From positions 1 through 64,000 of the forward strand of contig CAMTOJ010000011.1 in the NCBI GenBank assembly GCA_947074145.1: a stretch of DNA of 64,000 nt, written 5' to 3'. Positions 26,941-36,031 of the stretch are shown here, piece after piece. The translations under genes and the position numbers were made by a program. Source of the DNA: an uncultured Bacteroidales bacterium (GTDB taxonomy: Bacteria; Bacteroidota; Bacteroidia; Bacteroidales; JAUNSR01). Positions within the stretch are counted from its first letter, which is position 1. Every line of letters starts with the position of its first letter. The notes under the pieces were generated by a model. The model saw nothing but the letters and a program-made list of their open reading frames with translations. It searched no databases and was not told where the DNA came from.

Positions 26941-29286
26941 TTAATATTTAAATTGATTTTCTATATATACATTATAGCCTTTAATGCTACCAGGAGCATT
27001 TTGTTCCATTCTTGGCAAATATTGGAATCCACTGATTTTTGTTTCTTTGCCCAAATCTATTACAAGTTGATGAGGGTAAGAAGTTCCATCTACAGTACAC
27101 CAATAAGTAGACTCTTGTAGGTCGAATACTTTATCTCCTGTACGGTTTCCTTTTTTATTCTCTTCACTATTTGCATATCTGACAGTCCATGGCTCTCTTG
27201 ATATTCTTTCTCCCTTTTCATCAAGAATATAAAGTTCAGCAATAGCAACTACATCATCTGCTTTTTGTGTTGAAAGAGCTTCAAGACAGAAGAAGCGTCC
27301 GGTCTTCATATCATTAAACTTAACTTCTTGCCATCCGTTGCCAGGAGCGAACTCTCCATTATGTATTTTTGAAACAGATGAAAGATCAAGATTTTCGCCC
27401 TCTTTTCGGTGTGTCGCCGGAACATCCAAACGTAACATATCGATAATTGGTTTTTTAAGCCCCTCTACAGAAGCTTTTGAAGGACCTTTTACATCAAGTA
27501 CTATTATCTCGTTCTCGCCCTCTTTTAACCAACAACCAGGCATATAAAGAGTATGCTGAGGACCTACTTCCCAAAAACGGCCCATTGCTTTACCATTTAC
27601 CCAAACCATACCTTTACCCCAAGATTCCATATTTATAAATGTATCTCCTGTTTTCTTTAGATTGAAAGTAGCACGATAAAATCCCGGAACTGTGGCATCT
27701 GTCATCTGTTTATAATCTTTTTGTTTTGAAAATTCATAACAAGATGGCAAATTATAAACTTCCCAGTTTTTAAGATTAGAAGTGAATGCGCGTCCCTCTA
27801 TATCAATAGTGAGTTCAACTTTATCTGAGATACCTTTAAAGTCTTTTATGGCACGTCCAAAATTGATTCGGCCCATTGCTTCAACAAGAATATCAAGTTG
27901 TGCACCCTTTCTTACAGAGGGTAGAACCAGTTCTTTTTCACCATTTTTTCTGTAAAGAGTTCCTATTTTTTTCCCATCTATAAACACCTGAGCCCAATCA
28001 TGAGCATCAAGTACTGCAAGTTTACTCTGTCCGTTGATCTCAGGTAATGTAGTACGATATAGTATTGATCCCCATCCTTGATCAAATTCTTCCATTGTCT
28101 TTATATCATAGGAACTTTTAGCTTCAGGTAAATTTTCAAATAATGGTGCAACCTGAGTAAATTCTACTTTTGGAAATGAAATAACATTTATAGCAGCTGG
28201 AACTTTCGATTGTTTTTCTCCTGCAGGCATGAAATCTTTCAACATTTTACGTAGTTCCCAAAACTTAGGAGTTACCTGTCCTGCTTCATTTATAGGAGCG
28301 TCATAATCATAAGATGTACACATCGGTGAAAAGCCCGGACTATTAGCACCACCCCAATGTCCAAACGTTGTACCTCCATGTGTCATATATAGAGAGAAAG
28401 AGATATTTTTTTCCAACATTTCTCTTAATCCGTCAACCATCGCTTTTGCATCTCGAGTCTCGTGCTTACGACCCCAGTTGTCAAACCAACCGCTCCAGAA
28501 TTCACTACACATTAATGGTGAATCAGGACGAAGTTCTTTTAATTTTTTAAATTGTTGATCAATGTTTGCACCTGTACCGAAATTCATAGTCCAGACTAAA
28601 TCATCAAGACCGTTTCTTGTAAAATTAGAGCTCCAGTCACATTGAAAAAGCTCTACATCTGGAAAGTTTTTACGGATTACATCACGTATTTCCCCAATAT
28701 ATTTTTTGTTTTCTCCATATGATCCATATTCATTTTCGACCTGAACCATAATTATATTTCCGCCTTTTGCTACCGTAAGATCTGCAAGCTGTTCTGCTAC
28801 TTTTTCTTCGAATATCGCAACTCTTTCCATGAAATATGGATCATCTTCTCTTAATCGAATATCTTTCTTTTTAAGGAGCCACCAAGGTAATCCGCCCATC
28901 TCCCATTCTGCACAGACATATGGTCCGGGGCGCACTATGATATACATATCATTTTCTTGTGCCAGACGACAAAATTCAGCGATATCATTATTTCCAGTAA
29001 AATCGAATTCTCCAGGGGTTTGTTCATGGATATTCCAAAACACATATATACAAATAGTGTTCATTCCTAATGATTTACACATTTTAATTCGATGATCCCA
29101 GTATTCACGTGGTATACGTGGATAATGTATTTCTGCGGCTTTTATAACAAATGGTTGGTCATTTAAAAGAAAGGTTTTATCTCCAATGGAAAAAGATTGA
29201 GCACTGTTTTTTTCCTGCGCTTCTATAGTCATAGTAGACGCACTAAGTGCTAACGCTGCTATTGCAGCAGAGAAAAATTTGTTCAT
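26941..29286 (-). CDS. Exported GH35 beta-galactosidase with C-terminal discoidin-like domain
   Basis: The start at 29286 (MNKFFSAAIAALALSAS) gives a signal peptide; an ATG three codons upstream is also open. Residues about 30-350 are a GH35 TIM barrel with FWNIHEQTPGEFDF, the acid/base Glu in VQVENEYGSYG and the nucleophile Glu in MCSEFWSGWFDNWG (about 189 and 265 in the longer numbering). Beta-sandwich domains follow, and the last 130 residues (DKVFDLQESTYWCTVDGTSYP, then LVIDLGKETKISGFQYLPR) form an F5/8 type C (discoidin) carbohydrate-binding module. It probably removes terminal beta-galactose from host or dietary glycans in the periplasm or at the surface. It is monocistronic. Confidence 0.94.
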   Translation of the reverse strand: MNKFFSAAIAALALSASTMTIEAQEKNSAQSFSIGDKTFLLNDQPFVIKAAEIHYPRIPREYWDHRIKMCKSLGMNTICIYVFWNIHEQTPGEFDFTGNNDIAEFCRLAQENDMYIIVRPGPYVCAEWEMGGLPWWLLKKKDIRLREDDPYFMERVAIFEEKVAEQLADLTVAKGGNIIMVQVENEYGSYGENKKYIGEIRDVIRKNFPDVELFQCDWSSNFTRNGLDDLVWTMNFGTGANIDQQFKKLKELRPDSPLMCSEFWSGWFDNWGRKHETRDAKAMVDGLREMLEKNISFSLYMTHGGTTFGHWGGANSPGFSPMCTSYDYDAPINEAGQVTPKFWELRKMLKDFMPAGEKQSKVPAAINVISFPKVEFTQVAPLFENLPEAKSSYDIKTMEEFDQGWGSILYRTTLPEINGQSKLAVLDAHDWAQVFIDGKKIGTLYRKNGEKELVLPSVRKGAQLDILVEAMGRINFGRAIKDFKGISDKVELTIDIEGRAFTSNLKNWEVYNLPSCYEFSKQKDYKQMTDATVPGFYRATFNLKKTGDTFINMESWGKGMVWVNGKAMGRFWEVGPQHTLYMPGCWLKEGENEIIVLDVKGPSKASVEGLKKPIIDMLRLDVPATHRKEGENLDLSSVSKIHNGEFAPGNGWQEVKFNDMKTGRFFCLEALSTQKADDVVAIAELYILDEKGERISREPWTVRYANSEENKKGNRTGDKVFDLQESTYWCTVDGTSYPHQLVIDLGKETKISGFQYLPRMEQNAPGSIKGYNVYIENQFKY

Positions 29287-29589
29287 AATAATCAAACGTG
29301 TTAATTTCGGAATTGTATAATGTATTATTCAACTATCAATATGAGTCTTGATGAATCGATTGCGAATTTAATTTAAAAACTAATGAATTACAAATTATTA
29401 TGAGTATGACATTCCGTGCATTTGGTTCCGTTTATTCTTTTGCATTATATCCAATGTTTTATTTTAATTTGTAAATTAATTTTATAAAACGCAGATTTTA
29501 TAATAATCAGAGTAGGCTGTAATCTATATTTTATAAAATTTGCAATTTTTTATTTCTCGAAATTTTAACTCTAACAATCATATTTAATA

Positions 29590-30210
29590 ATGAAAGTAAT
29601 ATTAGTAAACGGTAGTCCTCACAAAAACGGATGTACATATACTGCTCTTAAGGAAGTGGAATTTACATTAAATAAGCATGGCATTGAAACAGAAATGTTT
29701 TATCTGGGAACATCACCCATTGCAGGATGTATGGGATGTGGAGTCTGTTTTAAGACCGGAAAATGTGTATTTGATGATGTTGTTAATAAATTCTTAGAAA
29801 AAATAGAAGAAGCTGACGGCTTTGTTTTTGGTTCTCCTGTTCATTATGCAGCAGCATCGGGTGCACTTACATCATTTATGGATCGTGTCTTTTATGGAAG
29901 ACGTAAGCTTTTTAGCAATAAAGTGGGTGCCGCAGTTGTAAGTTGTCGCCGTGGGGGTGCGAGTGCAGCTTTTGATCAAATAAATAAATATTTTACAATC
30001 AGTAATATGCCTGTTGCCCCATCTCAATATTGGAATCAGGTTCATGGAACAAATCCGGAGGAAGTAAAAAAAGATTTGGAGGGTATGCAAACAATGAGAA
30101 CTCTAGGTAATAACATGGCATGGTTGCTTAAATGTATCGAAGCAGGAAAGAATGCAGGTATACCTTTTCCTGAAAATGAAGTGATTACATCTACTAATTT
30201 TATAAGATAA
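29590..30210 (+). CDS. Flavodoxin-family NAD(P)H-dependent oxidoreductase with Cys motif
   Basis: The 206-residue protein has the FMN phosphate loop of the NADPH-dependent FMN reductase superfamily (ILVNGSPHKNGCTYTAL, about 4-20) and FGSPVHYAAASGALTSFMDR (about 80-100). A cysteine-rich segment, CMGCGVCFKTGKC, resembles the iron-sulfur flavoprotein cluster motif, so it may carry an Fe-S centre or only be derived from such proteins. It stands alone. The 294 bp upstream hold no clear promoter match. The redox partner is unknown. Confidence 0.85.
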   Translation: MKVILVNGSPHKNGCTYTALKEVEFTLNKHGIETEMFYLGTSPIAGCMGCGVCFKTGKCVFDDVVNKFLEKIEEADGFVFGSPVHYAAASGALTSFMDRVFYGRRKLFSNKVGAAVVSCRRGGASAAFDQINKYFTISNMPVAPSQYWNQVHGTNPEEVKKDLEGMQTMRTLGNNMAWLLKCIEAGKNAGIPFPENEVITSTNFIR

Positions 30211-30320
30211 AAAAGTATTCAAGACTATATCTTTTCAAAAGACTGAAACTAAATATAGATTTTTATATTTTATAAATTAGAACTTATTGTATATCTACAA
30301 TTCTTCAATCTAAATAAAAT

Positions 30321-30361
30321 AAAAAAGCACTTTGACTTATTTTATAAGTTAAAGTGCTTTT
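30321..30361. terminator. Bidirectional terminator between the flavoprotein gene and secG
   Basis: AAAAAAGCACTTT pairs with AAAGTGCTTTT around an inner helix (ACTTAT/ATAAGT). It serves two convergent genes. Confidence 0.88.
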
Positions 30362-30392
30362 GCTATATCCGTTTTTATGTCGGAAATTCTTT

Positions 30393-30716
30393 TTATTCTG
30401 CGTCTGGTGCAGTTTGAGCTTCGTTGATTTCGAAACCTGGAACAACTTCTGATTGGACTCTTCCACCAACTTCCGATTTCTCAGTTATAATATCGCGTGG
30501 GATTGTCAATGCAGCGATAATACATAACACGAATAAAGCTCCGGTTAATGACCATGTTGCTTTTTCAAGAAAATCCGTAGTCTTAGGAGCACCCATAATT
30601 TGATTTGATGAAGCAAAACCGGAAGCAAGACCTCCGCCCTTAGAATTCTGAACCAATACCAATAGTACAAGAACCAAGGCTACAATCAGAATTAAGATTG
30701 TGATAAATAAATACAT
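30393..30716 (-). CDS. secG: Preprotein translocase subunit SecG
   Basis: The 107-residue protein has the SecG layout: membrane helix 1 (YLFITILILIVALVLVLLVL), the conserved cytoplasmic loop VQNSKGGGLASGFASSN and membrane helix 2 (TWSLTGALFVLCIIAAL), then an acidic tail longer than in Escherichia coli. It is part of the SecYEG channel. It is the last gene of the minus-strand group EBP-lptE-TPR-secG, an order seen in other Bacteroidota. Confidence 0.96.
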   Translation of the reverse strand: MYLFITILILIVALVLVLLVLVQNSKGGGLASGFASSNQIMGAPKTTDFLEKATWSLTGALFVLCIIAALTIPRDIITEKSEVGGRVQSEVVPGFEINEAQTAPDAE

Positions 30717-30722
30717 TTTTAA

Positions 30723-31484
30723 TTATGTTTTTATGTTAGTTATTATTATTTCTAAAAACCTTATTTGGTCAGCAAAGTAAACATTTTTTTCCGGATATTT
30801 CAAACTTAGTTTTTTAATTATTTCTAATGCTTTTGAATACTTTTTTTGTTTGATATATATCCGGGCTAAACTTTCAGTCAGAAAGGCATCCTCTTTTATC
30901 TCATATTCACTTGAAGATAATGACTCCGAAGTAGTTTGTAAAGATAAATTACCTTTAAATTCCTCTTTAGTTCCATCATAATTAATAAAGGCATCAATCA
31001 TCTCATCCTGTGCAGGATATTCAGATATACAAGCATCTAAATCAGGTTTATCTTCCAAGATTTTAAGATAATCCATCTCTTGAACAGATGTGATTATACC
31101 TTGTTTATTACTCTCGTATGGAAGATGATCAGGAAGAAACATATTGTCTACTTTGGCAAGGAAATGTTCAATTAATGAAAATGAATTTTCATTTGTTTCT
31201 GTTGTTTTTTTCTCTGAAATTTCTTTTTTGAGAAGTTTAAACCATAAAAACTCTTCATTATCTAAAATTAAAAGCATCTGTTTTCTATCTGGGAAATATG
31301 CAACATTTTCAGATAATTCTTCGGCTAATCGAAGTGATCTCACATTAGCAAGATTCTTAAGTTTTAGAAGCTTTGCTGTTTGAAAATAGGGATATCTTTT
31401 CTCACATTCATTTATTATCTCTAAAGAGATAGCATCCAATTCTATCTGATTGTCAATATAAGAAATAAGTGTTTGTGAGTTCAT
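30723..31484 (-). CDS. Bacteroidota-specific protein with C-terminal TPR-like helices
   Basis: The 253-residue soluble protein has no signal peptide. The last 60 residues (LARIYIKQKKYSKALEIIKKLSLKYPEKN, listed here as a TPR pair from about 200) end with FADQIRFLEIII, a closing helix common in Bacteroidota proteins encoded beside secG. The middle is acidic and low in complexity. It ends 6 bp before secG. Role unknown; a link to secretion or cell-envelope assembly is inferred from position. Confidence 0.75.
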   Translation of the reverse strand: MNSQTLISYIDNQIELDAISLEIINECEKRYPYFQTAKLLKLKNLANVRSLRLAEELSENVAYFPDRKQMLLILDNEEFLWFKLLKKEISEKKTTETNENSFSLIEHFLAKVDNMFLPDHLPYESNKQGIITSVQEMDYLKILEDKPDLDACISEYPAQDEMIDAFINYDGTKEEFKGNLSLQTTSESLSSSEYEIKEDAFLTESLARIYIKQKKYSKALEIIKKLSLKYPEKNVYFADQIRFLEIIITNIKT

Positions 31485-31616
31485 TATATTAAATTTTCTA
31501 ACCGATTATAGAATGTAGTAAATATTACTATATATATTGTTCGATAATAGTATTCTATTAAACTGCTATATTTAATGATACTATAAACTTTTGCAATATA
31601 ATTTTATTTTTTCAAA

Positions 31617-32120
31617 CTACCAATTTGCAAGTGTCGCATTGAAAATAGATTCCGTTAATTCAGTAACAATCTCTTCAATCAATTGATCCTGAACATTTGA
31701 AAGAAGTTCAGTGGATGAGAAATCTCGATAAGCAGAGAAAGTTCTGTCGAAATCCTGATCCGGACTTGCCTGATTAACATATCTTACCTTTACTGAAATA
31801 GTTAATCTGGTTTCAGAAGCATAAGCATCCTGCTTTACAGCTTGGGGGGTAAGATCATAGTTTGTGATCTCTCCTTCAAGAGAAATATCTCCATTGATAT
31901 TTACAAAGTTAAGCTTGGTTTGTCTTGTATATATATCTTTAAGACCTTCATTGAATGATACACCTAAAGGAGCATAAACAAGCTGTGCCCTAATAGGAAA
32001 TTCTGTTATTGAAATTGTCTTTGTTTTGGTGTAATCGACCGAGGCTCCGTTAAACTTATATGATATCGTGCAAGACATCAATGTAAAAACAGATATAAAT
32101 AAGCATAATAATTTGCGCAT
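31617..32120 (-). CDS. lptE: LptE-like lipoprotein of LPS assembly
   Basis: The 167-residue protein has a lipobox (FTLMSCTISYKF, Cys at about 17) and the LptE-family pattern SISITEF-like strand (KTISITEFPIRAQ), a GLKDIYTRQTKLNFV helix-strand, EGEITNYDLTP and a C-terminal helix (DQLIEEIVTELTESIFNATLANW spread over the last 25 residues). LptE is the outer membrane lipoprotein that plugs LptD and helps place lipopolysaccharide at the cell surface. It lies 56 bp downstream of the sigma-54 activator and is probably co-transcribed with it. Confidence 0.88.
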   Translation of the reverse strand: MRKLLCLFISVFTLMSCTISYKFNGASVDYTKTKTISITEFPIRAQLVYAPLGVSFNEGLKDIYTRQTKLNFVNINGDISLEGEITNYDLTPQAVKQDAYASETRLTISVKVRYVNQASPDQDFDRTFSAYRDFSSTELLSNVQDQLIEEIVTELTESIFNATLANW

Positions 32121-32176
32121 ATCAATGAAGCGTTATTAAAACATAAAATTAGTCCGGATAAAAATAATAGCTTATC

Positions 32177-33439
32177 CTATTCGAGATCATACTCTTTTAT
32201 TTTCCTATACAACGTACGTTCTGAAATTTTCAGATCATCGGCTGCTTTTTTTCTTTTACCATTATTTCTTACAAGAGCTTGTTTGATAAGCTCTTTTTCC
32301 ATCTCTTCAAGTGATAACGTTTCATCAACATATTCGTGATTGACAGGAATATTCTTTGAAGAAAAATCATCAATTGTTATTGTGGAATCTGATTCTGTTT
32401 GATGATAATTATGAATCGGTGTGATAGCAGTAATATTACTGCTTACTATATCATTGACCGGGGTATAAGTTCGAAGAGCAACACTTGTAGATGGTCCTAT
32501 TGTCGATTCTATATTCTCATAAACAATCTTCTTAAGCTCATCAAGCTCTTTTCTCATCTCAAAGATCACCTTATATAATATTTCTCTTTCATTTTCCGGT
32601 ATACCGCCATCTTTGCCTCCTGCATTTATTACCGGGAGTTTCTCCATGTCAATTTTAGGAAGATAAAGCTTTATAATGTTAGCATCTATATCTCGCCGTG
32701 TTTCAATTATAGAGATCTGTTCTGCTATATTTTTAAGCTGTCTGATATTTCCAGGCCAATGATACTGAGAAATCATAAACTTGGATTCCTCATCTAGTTG
32801 AACTGCCGGCATTCTATATTTCTCTGCAAAATCACCAGCAAATTTTCTAAATAGCAATACAATATCCTCTCGACGCTCTCTAAGAGGTGGAATCTGAATA
32901 GGTACAGTGTTTAATCTATAATAAAGATCTTCTCTGAATTTACCGGTTTTAATTGCATTATGTATATCGACATTGGTTGCGGCTACTATTCGAACATTTG
33001 TCTTTAAGACTTTAGAGGATCCAACCTTTATGAATTCTCCACTCTCCAGTACTCTTAATAACCTTGCCTGGGTTGACATTGGTAACTCACCAACCTCATC
33101 AAGAAAGATAGTTCCACCCGAAGCCTCTTCAAAATAACCTTTTCTTTCACCCGTAGCACCTGTAAATGAGCCTTTCTCGTGCCCGAAAAGTTCTGAGTCT
33201 ATTGTTCCTTCTGGGATTGCACCGCAATTGACGGCTATATACTTCTCATGCTTTCTTAAACTATTTTGATGGATTATCTTAGGAAAAACTTCTTTACCTA
33301 CCCCACTTTCACCCGTAATCAAAACAGAGAGATCTGTCGGTGCAACTTGCAACGCAATATCAATTGCCCGGCAAAGAGTCTCATTATTTCCAATAATTCC
33401 AAATCTTTGTTTTATCTGTAGAATCTCTGATCTTGACAT
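32177..33439 (-). CDS. Sigma-54-dependent activator without sensor domain
   Basis: The 420-residue protein starts directly with the AAA+ domain: Walker A GESGVGKE (43-50), the sigma-54 contact loop GSFTGA (90-95, variant of GAFTGA), Walker B GGTIFLDEVGEL and the R-finger region. A linker of about 110 residues with a coiled coil leads to a Fis-type HTH at the C-terminus (EEMEKELIKQALVRNNGKRKKAADDLKISERTLYRKI, listed from about 375). No receiver, GAF or PAS domain is present, so control must act on expression or through a partner. It heads the lptE-TPR-secG group. Confidence 0.92.
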   Translation of the reverse strand: MSRSEILQIKQRFGIIGNNETLCRAIDIALQVAPTDLSVLITGESGVGKEVFPKIIHQNSLRKHEKYIAVNCGAIPEGTIDSELFGHEKGSFTGATGERKGYFEEASGGTIFLDEVGELPMSTQARLLRVLESGEFIKVGSSKVLKTNVRIVAATNVDIHNAIKTGKFREDLYYRLNTVPIQIPPLRERREDIVLLFRKFAGDFAEKYRMPAVQLDEESKFMISQYHWPGNIRQLKNIAEQISIIETRRDIDANIIKLYLPKIDMEKLPVINAGGKDGGIPENEREILYKVIFEMRKELDELKKIVYENIESTIGPSTSVALRTYTPVNDIVSSNITAITPIHNYHQTESDSTITIDDFSSKNIPVNHEYVDETLSLEEMEKELIKQALVRNNGKRKKAADDLKISERTLYRKIKEYDLE

Positions 33440-33463
33440 CTATTTTCTCCTTAATATATACTA

Positions 33464-33471
33464 CAAAAATA
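33464..33471 (-). promoter_or_regulatory. -7 box for the EBP-lptE-secG group
   Basis: The minus strand reads TATTTTTG, matching TAnnTTTG, 25 bp before the start codon of the activator gene. The -33 element is not clear. Confidence 0.45.
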
Positions 33472-33598
33472 TACAAAATAAATAGAAGTGTAAAGCAACC
33501 TATTCTTAACACTTACAAAATCTATTTATTATAACTAAATGCGATATTATCAAATACTTATTTTTACTATCGCTATAACATTTTAAACAAATGTATTT

Positions 33599-34414
33599 CT
33601 ATAATTTCAATTCATAGGTTTTCTGTTTTAAGAAAGCGGCCAATTCTTTCATATTATCGTATTCAGCTATTTTTTCAGGCGATATAACTTCCCCAATACT
33701 TACATTAATAGATTTCCCCGATTTCCTAAAAACTTCAGTGGCCAGACGAAGAGATCTTAATTTCCAGTGAATAAGACCTATTGAATAGAATAAAAGTGAA
33801 TTTTGGCAATGAAAATAAATGGGTATTACATTTACTTTACTTTGTTTTATGAGCCTTATGATACTTTCTGACCAATCACCATCTTCTATATGTAATTTAG
33901 AATTAAAACCCGAAACACCTCCGGCAGGAAAAAATCCAACAGGGTGTCCATCCTTAATCTGTTTTAATGTTTCTTTTACACCTTTCAGATTAGTCGAAGA
34001 ACCTTTGGATGACTCATAAGGAACAACTGATATAAAACTCGGCGACATCGCCTCAATATAGGTAAGTAAACTATTTACCATCACCTTATAATCGGGTCTT
34101 ATAGATCCGATAAGAGAAATGAGCGATATTCCATCTATCGCTCCAAGAGGATGGTTTGAAACGGTTATGAATGCCCCTTCGGGAAGATTTTCAAGGATAT
34201 CTCCGTTCCTTATTTCTAATTTAACATCAAGATCTTTAAGTAAAAGGGAGGCAAAATCTGCCCCCCTTTTATGGCAACACCTTGAATATAAGGCGTTGAC
34301 TTTATCAATAGAAAGAAACGAAAGTACCGGTTTAATCATCTTGCTCCCTCTTTTTGTTGCAAAAAAAGGAACCATTTTTTTTACATCATTATCATCAACA
34401 ACAAATCGCTTCAT
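33599..34414 (-). CDS. Lysophospholipid acyltransferase-like (PlsC/hemolysin type) protein
   Basis: The 271-residue protein shows the acyltransferase signature in the variant form SNHPLGAIDGISL (about residue 90), with an HPxGxxDG block in place of HX4D, and FFPAGGVSGFNSK (about 158), corresponding to the EGTR-like block. This resembles the acyltransferases of amino-acid lipid and related membrane lipid pathways in Bacteroidota. It lies 14 bp after the inositol-phosphate synthase gene and is likely co-transcribed, suggesting a role in supplying or remodelling the lipid part of inositol lipids. The acyl acceptor is unknown. Confidence 0.8.
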   Translation of the reverse strand: MKRFVVDDNDVKKMVPFFATKRGSKMIKPVLSFLSIDKVNALYSRCCHKRGADFASLLLKDLDVKLEIRNGDILENLPEGAFITVSNHPLGAIDGISLISLIGSIRPDYKVMVNSLLTYIEAMSPSFISVVPYESSKGSSTNLKGVKETLKQIKDGHPVGFFPAGGVSGFNSKLHIEDGDWSESIIRLIKQSKVNVIPIYFHCQNSLLFYSIGLIHWKLRSLRLATEVFRKSGKSINVSIGEVISPEKIAEYDNMKELAAFLKQKTYELKL

Positions 34415-34428
34415 AATAAAAAAGACGT

Positions 34429-35727
34429 TTATTCCAGAAAATCTATCGTTTGTTCCCCGATGATTTTCCTTAGTGTATTTTTTAGTTTTATATACTGTAT
34501 AAACAAGTCATGTTCGGGTATTGTTGATTCATCATGCATCGGACTCTTAAAATAAAATGAAAGCCAATATTGGATCCCTGAAAAGCCACATCTTTTTGCC
34601 AAATCAGAAAATAACACAAGATCCAGACATAAAGGAGCTGCAAGTATAGAGTCTTTACATAAAAAATCCACTTTCAATTGCATCGGATAGTTAAGCCAGC
34701 CGAATATATCTATATTATCCCAACCCTCTTTATCATCTTTACGCGGAGGATAGTAATTAATTCTCACTTTATGATAAATATTACCATAAAGCATTGGATA
34801 AAGATCTGGTTGAAGAATTGTATCTATTACCGATAATTTACTTACTTCTTTAGTTTTAAATGAATCAGGATCATCAAGAACTTCGCCATCTCTGTTACCT
34901 AGAATATTGGTAGAAAACCATCCGTTTAAACCTAACATTCTTGTTTTAAAAGCTGGAGCAAGCACAGTTTTCATCATTGTCTGACCTGTCTTGAAATCCT
35001 TGCCACAAATAGGTACATTCATTTTTTCTGAGAGTTGCCACATTGCTGGTATGTCTATACATAAATTTGGTGCCCCCATTATAAAAGGTACACCTTCTGA
35101 AATGGCCGCATAGGCATAACACATACTTGGAGATATATCTTTACTGTTGTTTTTCATCGCTGCTTCCAAAGTTCCCAAGTCGCGATGAACATCACTCATT
35201 GGAAGATAAATCTCTGTACTTGCACACCATATAACAACTATTCTGTCACAGTTATTGGAAATTTTAAAATTTTTAATATCCTCTCTGACTGCCATCATCA
35301 GATCCCAACGTGTTTCTTCTTGTTTTACCCATGTGCCGTGAAGTCTTTTTACAAAATCCTGATCGAATACCGCTTTCATTGGTTTTATCGCCTCAAGCTC
35401 ATTTTTCACCTTTTCAAGATCCTCTTTTTTTAATACTTCAGCATGAACTGCTCCTTCATAAGCATTATCTTCAAAGATATCCCATCCACCGAAAACGATA
35501 TCATTTAATTCGGCCAATGGAACGACATCTTTTATTCTCGGAAATCTGTTTTCTTCTCTTTTTCCTAATCTTATTGTAGCAAGTTGTGTAATTGAGCCAA
35601 TCGGTTCTCCTTCCCCTTTTCTTACACATAAAGTTCCGGCTACAAATGTAGTTGATACGGCTCCACCTAAGCCGACAACTAAAACACCTAACTTACCTTC
35701 AGGCTTTTTTAATTGATTATTATCCAT
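34429..35727 (-). CDS. Inositol-3-phosphate synthase (MIPS)
   Basis: The 432-residue protein begins with the NAD-binding motif VLVVGLGGAVSTTFVAG (about 14-30) and contains GKDFKTGQTMMKTVLAP (about 248-264), the conserved active-site region with catalytic lysines, and later LGNRDGEVLDDP. These identify myo-inositol-1-phosphate synthase, which turns glucose-6-phosphate into inositol phosphate. In Bacteroides thetaiotaomicron the homologue belongs to the inositol-lipid gene cluster. The neighbouring CDP-alcohol phosphotransferase, nucleotidyltransferase and phosphatase genes agree. A 304-bp gap separates it from the HAD gene, so it may have its own promoter. Confidence 0.95.
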   Translation of the reverse strand: MDNNQLKKPEGKLGVLVVGLGGAVSTTFVAGTLCVRKGEGEPIGSITQLATIRLGKREENRFPRIKDVVPLAELNDIVFGGWDIFEDNAYEGAVHAEVLKKEDLEKVKNELEAIKPMKAVFDQDFVKRLHGTWVKQEETRWDLMMAVREDIKNFKISNNCDRIVVIWCASTEIYLPMSDVHRDLGTLEAAMKNNSKDISPSMCYAYAAISEGVPFIMGAPNLCIDIPAMWQLSEKMNVPICGKDFKTGQTMMKTVLAPAFKTRMLGLNGWFSTNILGNRDGEVLDDPDSFKTKEVSKLSVIDTILQPDLYPMLYGNIYHKVRINYYPPRKDDKEGWDNIDIFGWLNYPMQLKVDFLCKDSILAAPLCLDLVLFSDLAKRCGFSGIQYWLSFYFKSPMHDESTIPEHDLFIQYIKLKNTLRKIIGEQTIDFLE

Positions 35728-36031
35728 TTCCTTTGATGTTTTATTATACTTACAGCATAGTTATAATATCACTAAAAAATTTGGGTATTATTAACAATGA
35801 CTTATAATAAACAATTTAAAAGGATAAATAGTTTTTAAAATTTTCGTTTTATTGAAAAATAAACATGAGGGGCATATAATATAGATTTCTTACTTTATAT
35901 ATTATTCTTGATTTTTCTGAATCTTGCAATATTTATAAAAAAATCAAGAAAAAGAAACGCTGCATTTATGTTAAATCGTAAGAATAAAAATAATAATGTC
36001 ATTTTATCACCTTTTTAATATATACATATTT
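35728..36031. other. 304-bp gap between HAD and MIPS genes
   Basis: No gene is visible. CTTGATTTTT and its complement AAAAATCAAG (between about 35908 and 35951) can form an AT-rich hairpin that might end the upstream transcript. A promoter for the MIPS gene probably lies here, but no clear TAnnTTTG match was found. Confidence 0.35.

Noticed and set aside
33478..33527. Nested inverted repeats (AAATAGA/TCTATTT and AAGTGT/ACACTT) before the sigma-54 activator gene
   Set aside because: The arms are short and AT-rich and lie upstream of the predicted promoter; too weak to call an operator or terminator.
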